The translations under genes were made by a program, and so were the position numbers. DNA of 11,526 nt from Clostridium sp. CAG:411. Lineage in GTDB: Bacteria; Bacillota; Clostridia; Lachnospirales; Lachnospiraceae. The stretch covers positions 6,591-18,116 of the forward strand of contig FR899739.1 in assembly GCA_000437275.1 (NCBI GenBank), read 5' to 3'. The notes beneath the pieces were generated by a model, which saw nothing but the letters and a program-made list of their open reading frames with translations, was not told where the DNA came from and did no database searches. Each line of letters opens with the position of its first letter. Positions within the stretch are counted from its first letter, which is position 1. This document shows, one piece after another, positions 5,317 to 11,526 of this stretch.

Positions 5317-7782
5317 ATGGGTTTAGGAAAAAAAAGATCGGATACAAAGGTAAAAAAGAGTAAGGAGACGAAAAAAAGTAAGGGGATGCTTTTTCGGAAA
5401 AAAGATGAACATAAGGCAAATGTAGAAAAGCCTTTACAAGCAGAGCAGAAACCAGAGATCATGCAGGAGCATGTAGAGAATATTCTAGAGGAGAAACGGA
5501 AGAACGGAAAAGTAGAAAAAAAGTTTATACATAGAAAAAAGGAAAAGAGGATAAAAGAGAAAGCACCTAAAAAAGATGGAAAACAAAAGGGAAATCTTTT
5601 GAAGCTAGGTAAAAGGCGCAAGAAAAAGCAAAAGATTCAAAGACAGAAAGTAGCGATTCATTCACCAAAGGATATCATAAAATTAATAAAAATCCGAATG
5701 GCTGAACGAGAGGCAAATACGGAATATCAACGAGTAGAGAAGGTAAAGTGGTATCATGGTATTCAACTGAAACTTTATAGTTTGATAGTAATTCCTATTT
5801 TGTTTTTAGTTATTTTAGGTATGGTTTCTTATTCAAAGGCATCTTCAGGTATTAAAAATACCTATGTAGAGTCTGTTTCCAGTTCCATTGAATTAACTAC
5901 ATCGTATTATGATTTTGTTTTTGGTACGATAAAGACCGATTATAATGCTTTATTTGTAGATAGTAAGCTTAGAAATTATGTAAATGGTGGATATTCAGAA
6001 CTTAGTACAGTAGAAGGTATGTCCTATTACAATGAGAAGTACAAGGAATTTAACTATGATGTAACGGATAATAAGTTCTTGAATAATGTGTATCTTTTGA
6101 CAGATGCAGCGGCATCCATTACTACTACTAATTCTGGTGAGGATAATCTGTATTCTGCACTTTTAAAGACAGAACAGGGAAAATTAGCTTCACAGGATAA
6201 TACGAAATATTATTATTTTGGAACAATTCCAGAAGTGGATGAGGCTTTGCATACCAGTCAGGATCAGTATGCAATCCGAATTATTCGTCAGGTGCCAAAA
6301 GCAGAAGGATGTTTAGTTTTGGATTTGAGCCGTGCACAGATGCAGGAAATTCTTGGACAGTTGGAAGTTGGAGACGGTTGTATTTCTGCATTTGTAACCG
6401 GAGATGGATATGAGGTATATGGTGAAGGCATAGAAGAAAAGGAAGGAACTACTTATTTTTCGGGTCAGAAATATTTTGAAAAGGCTATGGAAAGCGAGGA
6501 GAAATCTTTTCAGAAGGAAGTGCAGTATAAGGGAACTTCTTATTTGTTCTTAATGTCTAAGGTTGGAGATACAGAGGCAGCAGTATGTTGTCTTATTCCA
6601 ATTGCAACGATTAACCAACAGGCATCAGGCATTCGAAATGTAACAGTTGTATTATTAATTGTATCGATTATCATTTCAGCGTTACTGGGATTGGTTATTG
6701 CACAGGGAATGTCTCATACAATATCGAACATCATGAAACAGATTAAAAAGGTTTCAAATGGTGATTTGACAGTTAAGATATGTACAAGAAGAAAAGATGA
6801 ATTTGCTGCGTTAGCAACAGGCATCAGTGATATGATTGCACATACGAAGCATCTGATACAGCAAGTGGAGGGTGTAACATCCGAATTGACAGGTATATCG
6901 GAAGATGTAATTCGCAATTCGCAAGAGTTTTTAAGTTCCTCTAAGAGTATTGAGCAATCCGTTGAGGAAATCGAGGTTGGAACAACAAATCAGGCAGAGC
7001 ATTCTGTAGATTGTCTGGGAGAGATGGATACTTTGTCAAATCGTATTCAGGTAGTAAATACAAATACACATAAGATCAGTGATATAGCTAGTGATACAGA
7101 GACATCGATTCGAACTGGTATGGAATCTATGACTGTATTGAGTGAAAAGAGTCATTCTACAGCAGAGATTACCAATGTGGTAATTGAGAGTATTGAAAAG
7201 CTGGAGAAGCAGTCTAAGTCTATTGGACAGATTGTTGGTGTAATCAATGAAATTGCTTCTGAGACGAACCTATTATCTTTGAATGCATCTATTGAGGCCG
7301 CAAGAGCTGGTGAGGCTGGAAGAGGTTTTTCAGTTGTAGCAACTGAAATTAGAAAATTGGCTGATCAGTCTATGGCATCAGCAGAAGAGATTCAAAAGAT
7401 TATTGAGGAAATTGTAAAGACAACCAAGAATGCTGCGAATACAGCAAAAGAGGCAGATAACATTGTCCATGAACAGCAAGAGGCAGTTGACCATACAACC
7501 GATGCATTCCGTTCAATGGAGAGTCAGGTCAATGTACTTATGAGCGAGTTGGAAAGTATTCTGGCTGGAGTACAGGAGATGGAAAAGACCAGATCTGCTA
7601 CATTATCAGCAATTGAAGAAATTTCTGCTGTATCTGAACAAACAGCAGCATCTGTAACGGATGTAAATAGTATGATTGGAAAACAGCTACAAGGAGTAGA
7701 AGAACTTAGTCAAAATTCAGAAAGATTATCTACTTCAGCAGAAGAATTAGGTAAGGCTGTAAATCAATTTACAATTCGATAG
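5317..7782 (+). CDS. Methyl-accepting chemotaxis protein with long basic N-terminal extension
   Basis: 821-aa transmembrane chemoreceptor. Order: a cytoplasmic, lysine-rich leader (1-150; about 44 Lys/Arg in the first 120 residues), TM1 (about 153-173), an extracellular sensor (about 174-442, probably Cache-like), TM2 (about 443-463), HAMP (about 464-516), and the coiled-coil signalling domain (517-821). The hairpin tip that binds CheA/CheW is clear: ETNLLSLNASIEAARAGEAG and GFSVVATEIRKLADQS (about 648-685). It would relay ligand binding to CheA and thus to flagellar switching. Start ATG 5317 follows AAGGGGGGA by 6 bases. There is no C-terminal CheR-tethering pentapeptide. It is monocistronic, with its own promoter and terminator. 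The ligand cannot be told from sequence. The leader is far longer than the usual few residues before TM1. Confidence 0.95.
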   Translation: MGLGKKRSDTKVKKSKETKKSKGMLFRKKDEHKANVEKPLQAEQKPEIMQEHVENILEEKRKNGKVEKKFIHRKKEKRIKEKAPKKDGKQKGNLLKLGKRRKKKQKIQRQKVAIHSPKDIIKLIKIRMAEREANTEYQRVEKVKWYHGIQLKLYSLIVIPILFLVILGMVSYSKASSGIKNTYVESVSSSIELTTSYYDFVFGTIKTDYNALFVDSKLRNYVNGGYSELSTVEGMSYYNEKYKEFNYDVTDNKFLNNVYLLTDAAASITTTNSGEDNLYSALLKTEQGKLASQDNTKYYYFGTIPEVDEALHTSQDQYAIRIIRQVPKAEGCLVLDLSRAQMQEILGQLEVGDGCISAFVTGDGYEVYGEGIEEKEGTTYFSGQKYFEKAMESEEKSFQKEVQYKGTSYLFLMSKVGDTEAAVCCLIPIATINQQASGIRNVTVVLLIVSIIISALLGLVIAQGMSHTISNIMKQIKKVSNGDLTVKICTRRKDEFAALATGISDMIAHTKHLIQQVEGVTSELTGISEDVIRNSQEFLSSSKSIEQSVEEIEVGTTNQAEHSVDCLGEMDTLSNRIQVVNTNTHKISDIASDTETSIRTGMESMTVLSEKSHSTAEITNVVIESIEKLEKQSKSIGQIVGVINEIASETNLLSLNASIEAARAGEAGRGFSVVATEIRKLADQSMASAEEIQKIIEEIVKTTKNAANTAKEADNIVHEQQEAVDHTTDAFRSMESQVNVLMSELESILAGVQEMEKTRSATLSAIEEISAVSEQTAASVTDVNSMIGKQLQGVEELSQNSERLSTSAEELGKAVNQFTIR

Positions 7783-7817
7783 GATATAACTTATTTTTGA
7801 TAGACTCTATACTTTGT

Positions 7818-7868
7818 GAAGAAGAGAATCGGGACTTGATACCCCCTGGTTCTTTTCTTTTTTCTTTT
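7818..7868 (+). terminator. Rho-independent terminator after the chemoreceptor gene
   Basis: A long hairpin starts 35 bases after the stop. The 5' arm (7818-7833, through AAGAGAATCGGG) pairs with the 3' arm (about 7844-7860, CCC, TGG, TTCTTTT), with a few G-T pairs and one bulged T. T-rich sequence follows and overlaps the end of the arm (7853-7868). The layout is that of an intrinsic terminator. Confidence 0.75.
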
Positions 7869-8032
7869 GGCTCGTTATGAGTAATGTAACAATCTTAAAA
7901 GCCCCTAGAGACTGTGTAAAAAGGCAGTAAGCATGGTGTCATATGATTTATTCAGAAACCGTTAGGATAGAATTGTTAGTCATAGAAATTTATTTGAATG
8001 TATATATAGTAAAAAAGGGTTGGAGCGGATCT
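7869..8032 (+). other. Intergenic stretch, little recognisable
   Basis: Between the terminator and the next gene I see no RNA gene or clear repeat. A possible -10, TATAGT (8005-8010), lacks a good -35 and would leave a leader of only about 16 bases. An in-frame ATG at 7943 exists, but it has no Shine-Dalgarno sequence. Confidence 0.4.
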
Positions 8033-8929
8033 ATGATAGAAGTATGTTTTGCTGATCCAGAAGAAAGAATGGGGATAAAGAGGAGGCTATTACAGTGGTT
8101 TAATCAGAAACGGGGGGTTTGTAGAGAATATGAAAAGGAGTATTTAGAGGAAGAACTGGCGGTAATGGAATTGGCTTGTACATATGAGCAAGGGGGAAAG
8201 CTTGGTACAGCGTGGTTTGAAAAATGTATTCGAAGAATACATATGCAATATCCAAGACAGCTTATTTATTTCTCAGAGGATGTTTGTAGAAAATATGCCA
8301 TGCCTGAGTATCAAAAAAAATGGATTTGCTGGTATAGTCTTTTTCCTGAAATATGGGAGCAAATGATGCAGCATTATCAGATAAAGGAGCAAGGGCTGGA
8401 TGTGGTACTTGTGGACACAGGAAATAATTTGGCATTCTTTTTGTGTAGAGAACTGGCAACGCGTGTCAGGCATCTGGAAATTGTGACAAAAAGAGGAAGT
8501 GTATGGAACAAAATATGTGAGGAAGTGGAGGAGGAATGTGGACTACTTATTGAGATAAAAAGAAAAATTTCCAGCAATGTGGAAGGAAAAATGATAGTAG
8601 ATGTGCTTGGGACAAAGCTTAGTCAGTATTCCTGGTTAGTGGAAAAAAATCAAGTATTTGCGATTGGAATAACCGAGATACAAAAAGAATATATGAAAAA
8701 TCGAGTAAAAAATGGAAATCTTATCTGCGGATTTACACAAAGCATTTATGGAGAGAAAGTCAGTCCGCGTTTTGCGGCTATATTTATGCAGAGTCAAAAT
8801 TGGAAACTACGTAATATGGCAGATTTTTTTGAAGAATGGGAAGGAAATGTAATGGAATTGGGTTGGGAGGAATTAAAGAAAATAAAGGAGCGTTATCAGT
8901 GGAAGGTGGATCGACTGGAGATAAGATAA
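8033..8929 (+). CDS. Protein of unknown function, possible Rossmann-like core
   Basis: 298-aa soluble protein that I do not recognise. The N-terminal third (1-115) looks helical and rich in Glu, Lys and Trp. Residues 122-192 alternate predicted strand and helix: DVVLVDTG, a helix after GNN, HLEIVTKR, a Glu-rich helix, LLIEIKRK, and MIVDVLG. This is compatible with a degenerate Rossmann-like fold, but no intact GxGxxG is present, so nucleotide binding is a guess. There is no signal peptide or membrane helix. Start ATG 8033 is chosen because TTGGAG lies 7 bases upstream; the longer frame from 7943 adds 30 residues without a ribosome site. It is flanked by the chemoreceptor terminator and, only 14 bases after the stop, the greA promoter, so it is probably a single-gene unit. 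Codon character matches its neighbours. Confidence 0.72.
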   Translation: MIEVCFADPEERMGIKRRLLQWFNQKRGVCREYEKEYLEEELAVMELACTYEQGGKLGTAWFEKCIRRIHMQYPRQLIYFSEDVCRKYAMPEYQKKWICWYSLFPEIWEQMMQHYQIKEQGLDVVLVDTGNNLAFFLCRELATRVRHLEIVTKRGSVWNKICEEVEEECGLLIEIKRKISSNVEGKMIVDVLGTKLSQYSWLVEKNQVFAIGITEIQKEYMKNRVKNGNLICGFTQSIYGEKVSPRFAAIFMQSQNWKLRNMADFFEEWEGNVMELGWEELKKIKERYQWKVDRLEIR

Positions 8930-8943
8930 GAGGGGGAATTTCA

Positions 8944-8972
8944 TTGACATTAGGGCTAGAATAGGCTATAAT
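8944..8972 (+). promoter_or_regulatory. Perfect consensus sigma-A promoter of greA
   Basis: TTGACA (8944-8949), a 17-base spacer and TATAAT (8967-8972) match the housekeeping consensus at all twelve positions with ideal spacing. The start would be near 8979. It lies 14 bases after the upstream stop codon, and no terminator separates it from that gene, so read-through could add to greA transcription. Confidence 0.9.
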
Positions 8973-8978
8973 ACAATG

Positions 8979-9114
8979 AAGTTATTATGCGATTTATTAT
9001 AGGAAAGGTACTTTTGAAAAGTACTGATTTTGAATACTGATTAGAAACGTAACGGGCTCTGTATATTTGCAGATAGCCATGTTAGAGAAATTTTGATATG
9101 GAGGATGTAGTGTT
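8979..9114 (+). promoter_or_regulatory. Structured greA leader RNA
   Basis: About 136 untranslated bases precede greA. A perfect inverted repeat, GTACTTTTGAAAAGTAC (9008-9024), can form a 7-bp hairpin. The 8-mer TACTGATT then occurs twice (9022-9029 and 9035-9042). A second hairpin, GGCTCTG (9055-9061) with CAG-AT-AGCC (9070-9078), lies ahead of the Shine-Dalgarno GGAGG (9100-9104). No U-run follows either hairpin, so a simple intrinsic attenuator is not evident. No known riboswitch class is recognised. Confidence 0.5.
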
Positions 9115-9597
9115 ATGGAAGCAAAGAAAAATATTTTAACTTACGAAGGTCTTAAGGCACTGGAAGATGAGTTACAGGATTTAAAGGTAGTTCGCAGAAA
9201 AGAAGTATCTCAGAAAATCAAGGAAGCCAGAGAACAGGGCGATTTATCAGAAAATGCGGAATACGATGCAGCGAAAGATGAGCAGCGTGACATTGAAGCA
9301 AGAATTGAAGAAATCGAAAAGATTTTAAAGAATGCAGAAGTCTTTGTAGAAGAAGAAGTAGACTTAGATAAAATCAATATTGGATGTAAGGTTCGTATTT
9401 TAGACGTAGAGGAAAATGAAGAGCTTGTATACAAGATGGTAGGTTCTACAGAGGCAAATAGTTTAAAAGGTAAGATTTCAAATGAGTCACCAGTTGGAAA
9501 AGCTTTGATTGGAGCAAAGAAGGGCGATACTGTTGAAGTAGAGACTCAGGTTGGTATTTTAAAATACAAGATTTTGGAGATTGAAAGATCAAACTAA
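9115..9597 (+). CDS. greA: Transcription elongation factor GreA
   Basis: 160-aa cytoplasmic factor that enters the RNA polymerase secondary channel and stimulates cleavage of backtracked transcripts, rescuing stalled complexes. The N-terminal coiled-coil (about 1-78) carries the tip signature DLSENAEYDAAKDEQ (43-57); Asp43 and Glu46 match the two acidic tip residues needed for cleavage in characterised GreA proteins. The C-terminal FKBP-like domain (about 83-158) includes SPVGKALIGAKKGDTVEV (125-142). Length is normal for the family. Start ATG 9115 follows GGAGG by 10 bases. It is transcribed from its own consensus promoter and followed 183 bases later by lysS, a common greA-lysS order in Firmicutes. 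Identification is secure. Confidence 0.98.
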   Translation: MEAKKNILTYEGLKALEDELQDLKVVRRKEVSQKIKEAREQGDLSENAEYDAAKDEQRDIEARIEEIEKILKNAEVFVEEEVDLDKINIGCKVRILDVEENEELVYKMVGSTEANSLKGKISNESPVGKALIGAKKGDTVEVETQVGILKYKILEIERSN

Positions 9598-9634
9598 TCT
9601 ATGCAGCATTATTAGAAATATACAATGATAGCAA

Positions 9635-9697
9635 GATTGTGGCAGGTCAAATACCGAAACAATCAAGGTATCTTTGCCCCAAATATCGTACGATTGT
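9635..9697 (+). promoter_or_regulatory. Intergenic RNA with competing inverted repeats between greA and lysS
   Basis: ACAATC (9659-9664) is complementary to GATTGT on both sides, at 9635-9640 and 9692-9697, so two hairpins would exclude each other. The first is reinforced by GGT/ACC (9645-9647 with 9653-9655). A further option pairs ATACC (9651-9655) with GGTAT (9667-9671). A palindrome, ATCGTACGAT, lies at 9685-9694. The T-box consensus expected of many synthetase leaders is absent. Regulation is only inferred. Confidence 0.3.
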
Positions 9698-9702
9698 AAA
9701 TG

Positions 9703-9754
9703 ACAGAAGTACAAAGACTATCCGAATAGACGGGCTTCGTACTTCTGTGTTTTG
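9703..9754 (+). terminator. Hairpin between greA and lysS, possible terminator
   Basis: A perfect 10-bp inverted repeat, ACAGAAGTAC (9703-9712) and GTACTTCTGT (9739-9748), encloses a 26-base loop with a small inner CTAT/ATAG stem. It is followed by GTTTTG, a short U-run, so it may be a weak greA terminator or an attenuator in the lysS leader. It ends about 27 bases before the lysS start. Confidence 0.5.
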
Positions 9755-9780
9755 ATGTATAAAAGAAAGGATGAACTATT

Positions 9781-11394
9781 TTGGCAGAACAGAATCAGAA
9801 GCAGCAGAAGCCACAGCAGGATGTAAATCAGTTAATTAAGGTAAGACGTGAAAAACTTGTAGATTTGCAGGCAAACGACAAGGACCCATTTAAAATCACA
9901 AAATACGATCAGACCCATCATACAACGGAAGCAAAGGCCATTTATGAAGAACATGAGGCAAAGTTGCTTGCAGGTAGACCAGAGGTAAATGTAGAAGGTT
10001 TGGACGAACAGCAGAAAAAAGATGCAATTAATGCAGATTATAACGAGAGAAGAGAAATTATGGATGCGAGTCCAATCCGTGTATCTATTGCAGGACGTAT
10101 GATGTTTAAGCGTGTTATGGGTAAGGCATCTTTCTGTAATATTCAGGACTTGAAGGGAAATATGCAGATTTACGTTGCAAGAGATTCGATTGGTCAGGAT
10201 TCTTATGCTGACTTCAAAAAATCAGATATTGGTGATATTTTTGGTGTGAAAGGATATTTGTTCCGCACGAGGACGGGTGAAATTTCTATTCATGCAGAAG
10301 AAATGACTATGCTTAGCAAAAGTTTGCAGATTTTACCAGAAAAGTTCCATGGACTTACGGATACAGATACCAGATATCGTCAGAGATATGTAGATTTGAT
10401 CATGAACAAGGAATCAAAGGAAACCTTTATCAAACGTTCCCAGATTTTAAGTAGTATTCGTCGTTTCTTAGATGGACAGGGATTTATGGAAGTAGAGACA
10501 CCTATGTTGGTATCTAATGCAGGTGGAGCAGCAGCAAGACCATTTGAGACCCATTACAATGCACTTTCTGAAGACGTAAAACTTCGTATCTCTTTGGAAT
10601 TATACTTAAAGAGATTGATTGTTGGTGGTTTGGAGCGTGTATATGAAATCGGACGTGTATTCCGTAATGAGGGTACTGATGCAAGACACAATCCTGAATT
10701 TACTTTGATGGAGTTATATCAGGCATATACCGATTATTATGGCATGATGGATTTGACAGAGAATATGTTCCGTACAGTTGCACAGGAAGTATGTGGTACT
10801 ACTAACATTCCTTATGCAGAAGAAATGATTGACCTTGGTAAGCCATTTGAGCGTATTACTATGGTTGACGCAGTAAAGAAGTATGCAGGTGTAGATTTCA
10901 ATGAAGTTGCAGATACGGCAGCAGCAAAGAAACTTGCAGACGAGCATCATATCGAATACGAAGATAGACACGAAAAGGGTGATATTCTTAACTTATTCTT
11001 CGAGGAATTTGTAGAGGAAAAATTGATTCAGCCTACATTTGTTATGGACCATCCGGTTGAAATCTCTCCACTTACTAAGAGAAAACCAGAAAATCCAGAT
11101 TATGTAGAACGTTTCGAATTATTTATCTATGGACGCGAAATGGCAAATGCCTACTCTGAATTAAATGACCCAATCGACCAGCGTGAACGTTTTGCCGCAC
11201 AGGAAGAAGCCTTTGCAGCAGGAGATGAAGAAGCAAACCATACAGATGAAGACTTCTTAAATGCATTGAGCATTGGTATGCCTCCAACAGGTGGTATTGG
11301 ATACGGAATTGACCGTTTGGTAATGTTGTTGACAAATTCACCTGCGATTAGGGATGTGTTGTTGTTCCCGACGATGAAGAGTTTGGATAAATAA
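9781..11394 (+). CDS. lysS: Lysyl-tRNA synthetase, class II
   Basis: 537-aa enzyme that charges tRNA-Lys with lysine using ATP. An N-terminal helical tail rich in Gln/Lys (1-30) precedes the OB-fold anticodon-binding domain (about 98-180). The class II catalytic core (about 195-537) follows: motif 1 around GFMEVETPML (234-243), motif 2 VYEIGRVFRNEGTDARHNPE (287-306), and motif 3 GGIGYGIDRLVMLL (504-517), all intact. The start is TTG 9781, supported by AAAGGA ending 9 bases upstream and by the typical N-terminal sequence; no in-frame ATG is better. It is somewhat longer than the usual 490-505 residues through the N-terminal tail and an insertion around 65-92. The core is complete before the TAA at 11392, but the frame reopens right after it (see next entry). 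Confidence 0.97.
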   Translation: MAEQNQKQQKPQQDVNQLIKVRREKLVDLQANDKDPFKITKYDQTHHTTEAKAIYEEHEAKLLAGRPEVNVEGLDEQQKKDAINADYNERREIMDASPIRVSIAGRMMFKRVMGKASFCNIQDLKGNMQIYVARDSIGQDSYADFKKSDIGDIFGVKGYLFRTRTGEISIHAEEMTMLSKSLQILPEKFHGLTDTDTRYRQRYVDLIMNKESKETFIKRSQILSSIRRFLDGQGFMEVETPMLVSNAGGAAARPFETHYNALSEDVKLRISLELYLKRLIVGGLERVYEIGRVFRNEGTDARHNPEFTLMELYQAYTDYYGMMDLTENMFRTVAQEVCGTTNIPYAEEMIDLGKPFERITMVDAVKKYAGVDFNEVADTAAAKKLADEHHIEYEDRHEKGDILNLFFEEFVEEKLIQPTFVMDHPVEISPLTKRKPENPDYVERFELFIYGREMANAYSELNDPIDQRERFAAQEEAFAAGDEEANHTDEDFLNALSIGMPPTGGIGYGIDRLVMLLTNSPAIRDVLLFPTMKSLDK

Positions 11395-11526
11395 AATGCT
11401 GAAAATGGCGTAAGTTCTAAGCCTTCAGAAGAGGTAAAAGCTGAGCCAGAGAAGATTGATTTCTCTAATGTAAAGATTGAGCCTTTATTTGAGGAAGAAG
11501 TAGATTTCGACACATTCAGTAAGCCA
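11395..11526 (+). CDS. In-frame continuation of lysS after TAA; linker to a probable tRNA-binding domain (partial)
   Basis: The 44 codons directly after the lysS stop stay open in the same frame to the window edge. They encode an acidic, Ser/Glu/Pro-rich linker (NAENGVSSKPSEE, then KAEPEKIDFSNVKIEPLFEE and EVDFDTFSKP). From memory, the stretch KIDFSNVKIEPLFEE...VDFDTFSK resembles what precedes the C-terminal tRNA_bind (Trbp111/EMAP-like) domain of extended LysRS proteins in Lachnospiraceae; that domain adds non-specific tRNA affinity. I see no in-frame ATG, GTG or TTG: the ATGs at 11396 and 11405 are in another frame that stops at 11413. The segment may therefore be dead (nonsense-split), made by stop readthrough, or contiguous with lysS if the TAA is a sequence error. 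The domain itself lies outside the window. Confidence 0.65.

Noticed and set aside
7943..8032. Upstream start for the unknown 298-aa protein
   Set aside because: No ribosome site before 7943, whereas TTGGAG is well placed before ATG 8033.
9598..9780. T-box riboswitch for lysS
   Set aside because: The conserved T-box sequence (AGGGTGGNACCGCG-like) and specifier stem are not visible.
11380..11400. Programmed frameshift at the A-rich end of lysS
   Set aside because: The downstream open stretch is already in the same frame as lysS, so a frameshift would not reach it.
11396..11413. Separate start codon for the region after the lysS stop
   Set aside because: The ATGs at 11396 and 11405 share a frame that ends at 11413 after a few codons and are not in frame with the linker.
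11151..11513. 120-codon open frame on the - strand over the end of lysS
   Set aside because: It is antisense to LysRS motif 3 and the linker; its serine-rich composition is what antisense of Glu/Lys codons gives.
1..11526. CRISPR array, insertion sequence or toxin-antitoxin pair
   Set aside because: No regularly spaced repeats of suitable length, no transposase frame and no small paired genes are seen on either strand.

Overview
The window is AT-rich, low-GC Firmicute DNA. The tRNA set without encoded CCA ends, the GreA and LysRS types, and a motility receptor with a lysine-rich cytoplasmic leader point to the Clostridia, most likely a Lachnospiraceae-type gut bacterium. This placement is inferred from protein character, not from a search. 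All convincing genes lie on the + strand.

Layout: (1) 1-545, the end of a tRNA cluster: Gly(UCC, cut by the window edge), Arg(UCU), His(GUG), Gln(UUG), Lys(UUU) and Leu(UAG), followed by a terminator-like inverted repeat. (2) 609-5155, a promoter with an extended -10 element and a tight four-gene run: a lipoprotein cell-wall amidase (SH3b plus Amidase_3), a MoxR AAA+ ATPase, a DUF58 protein, and a polytopic membrane protein with a DUF4129-like C-terminus. The last three have the layout of MoxR/DUF58/TgpA operons, but the third partner lacks a transglutaminase domain. (3) 5160-7868, a methyl-accepting chemotaxis protein with a very basic N-terminal cytoplasmic extension. Its promoter is preceded by A-tracts phased at the helical repeat, and the gene ends in a rho-independent terminator. 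(4) 8033-8929, a protein of unknown function. (5) 8944-9597, greA behind a perfect consensus sigma-A promoter and a structured leader. (6) 9598-11526, an intergenic region rich in inverted repeats, then lysS from a TTG start.

The most surprising feature is at the right end. The lysS frame stops at a TAA (11392-11394) just after class II motif 3, yet the same frame stays open for 44 codons to the window edge. Those codons encode an acidic linker that resembles, from memory, the linker joining LysRS to a C-terminal tRNA-binding (Trbp111/EMAP-like) domain in Lachnospiraceae. I see no usable in-frame start after the stop. A nonsense mutation, a sequence error, or stop-codon readthrough giving two LysRS forms are the candidate explanations.

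The genes cover translation (tRNAs, LysRS), transcription elongation (GreA), envelope maintenance (amidase and MoxR cluster) and chemotaxis. I see no mobile element, CRISPR array, or phage gene.
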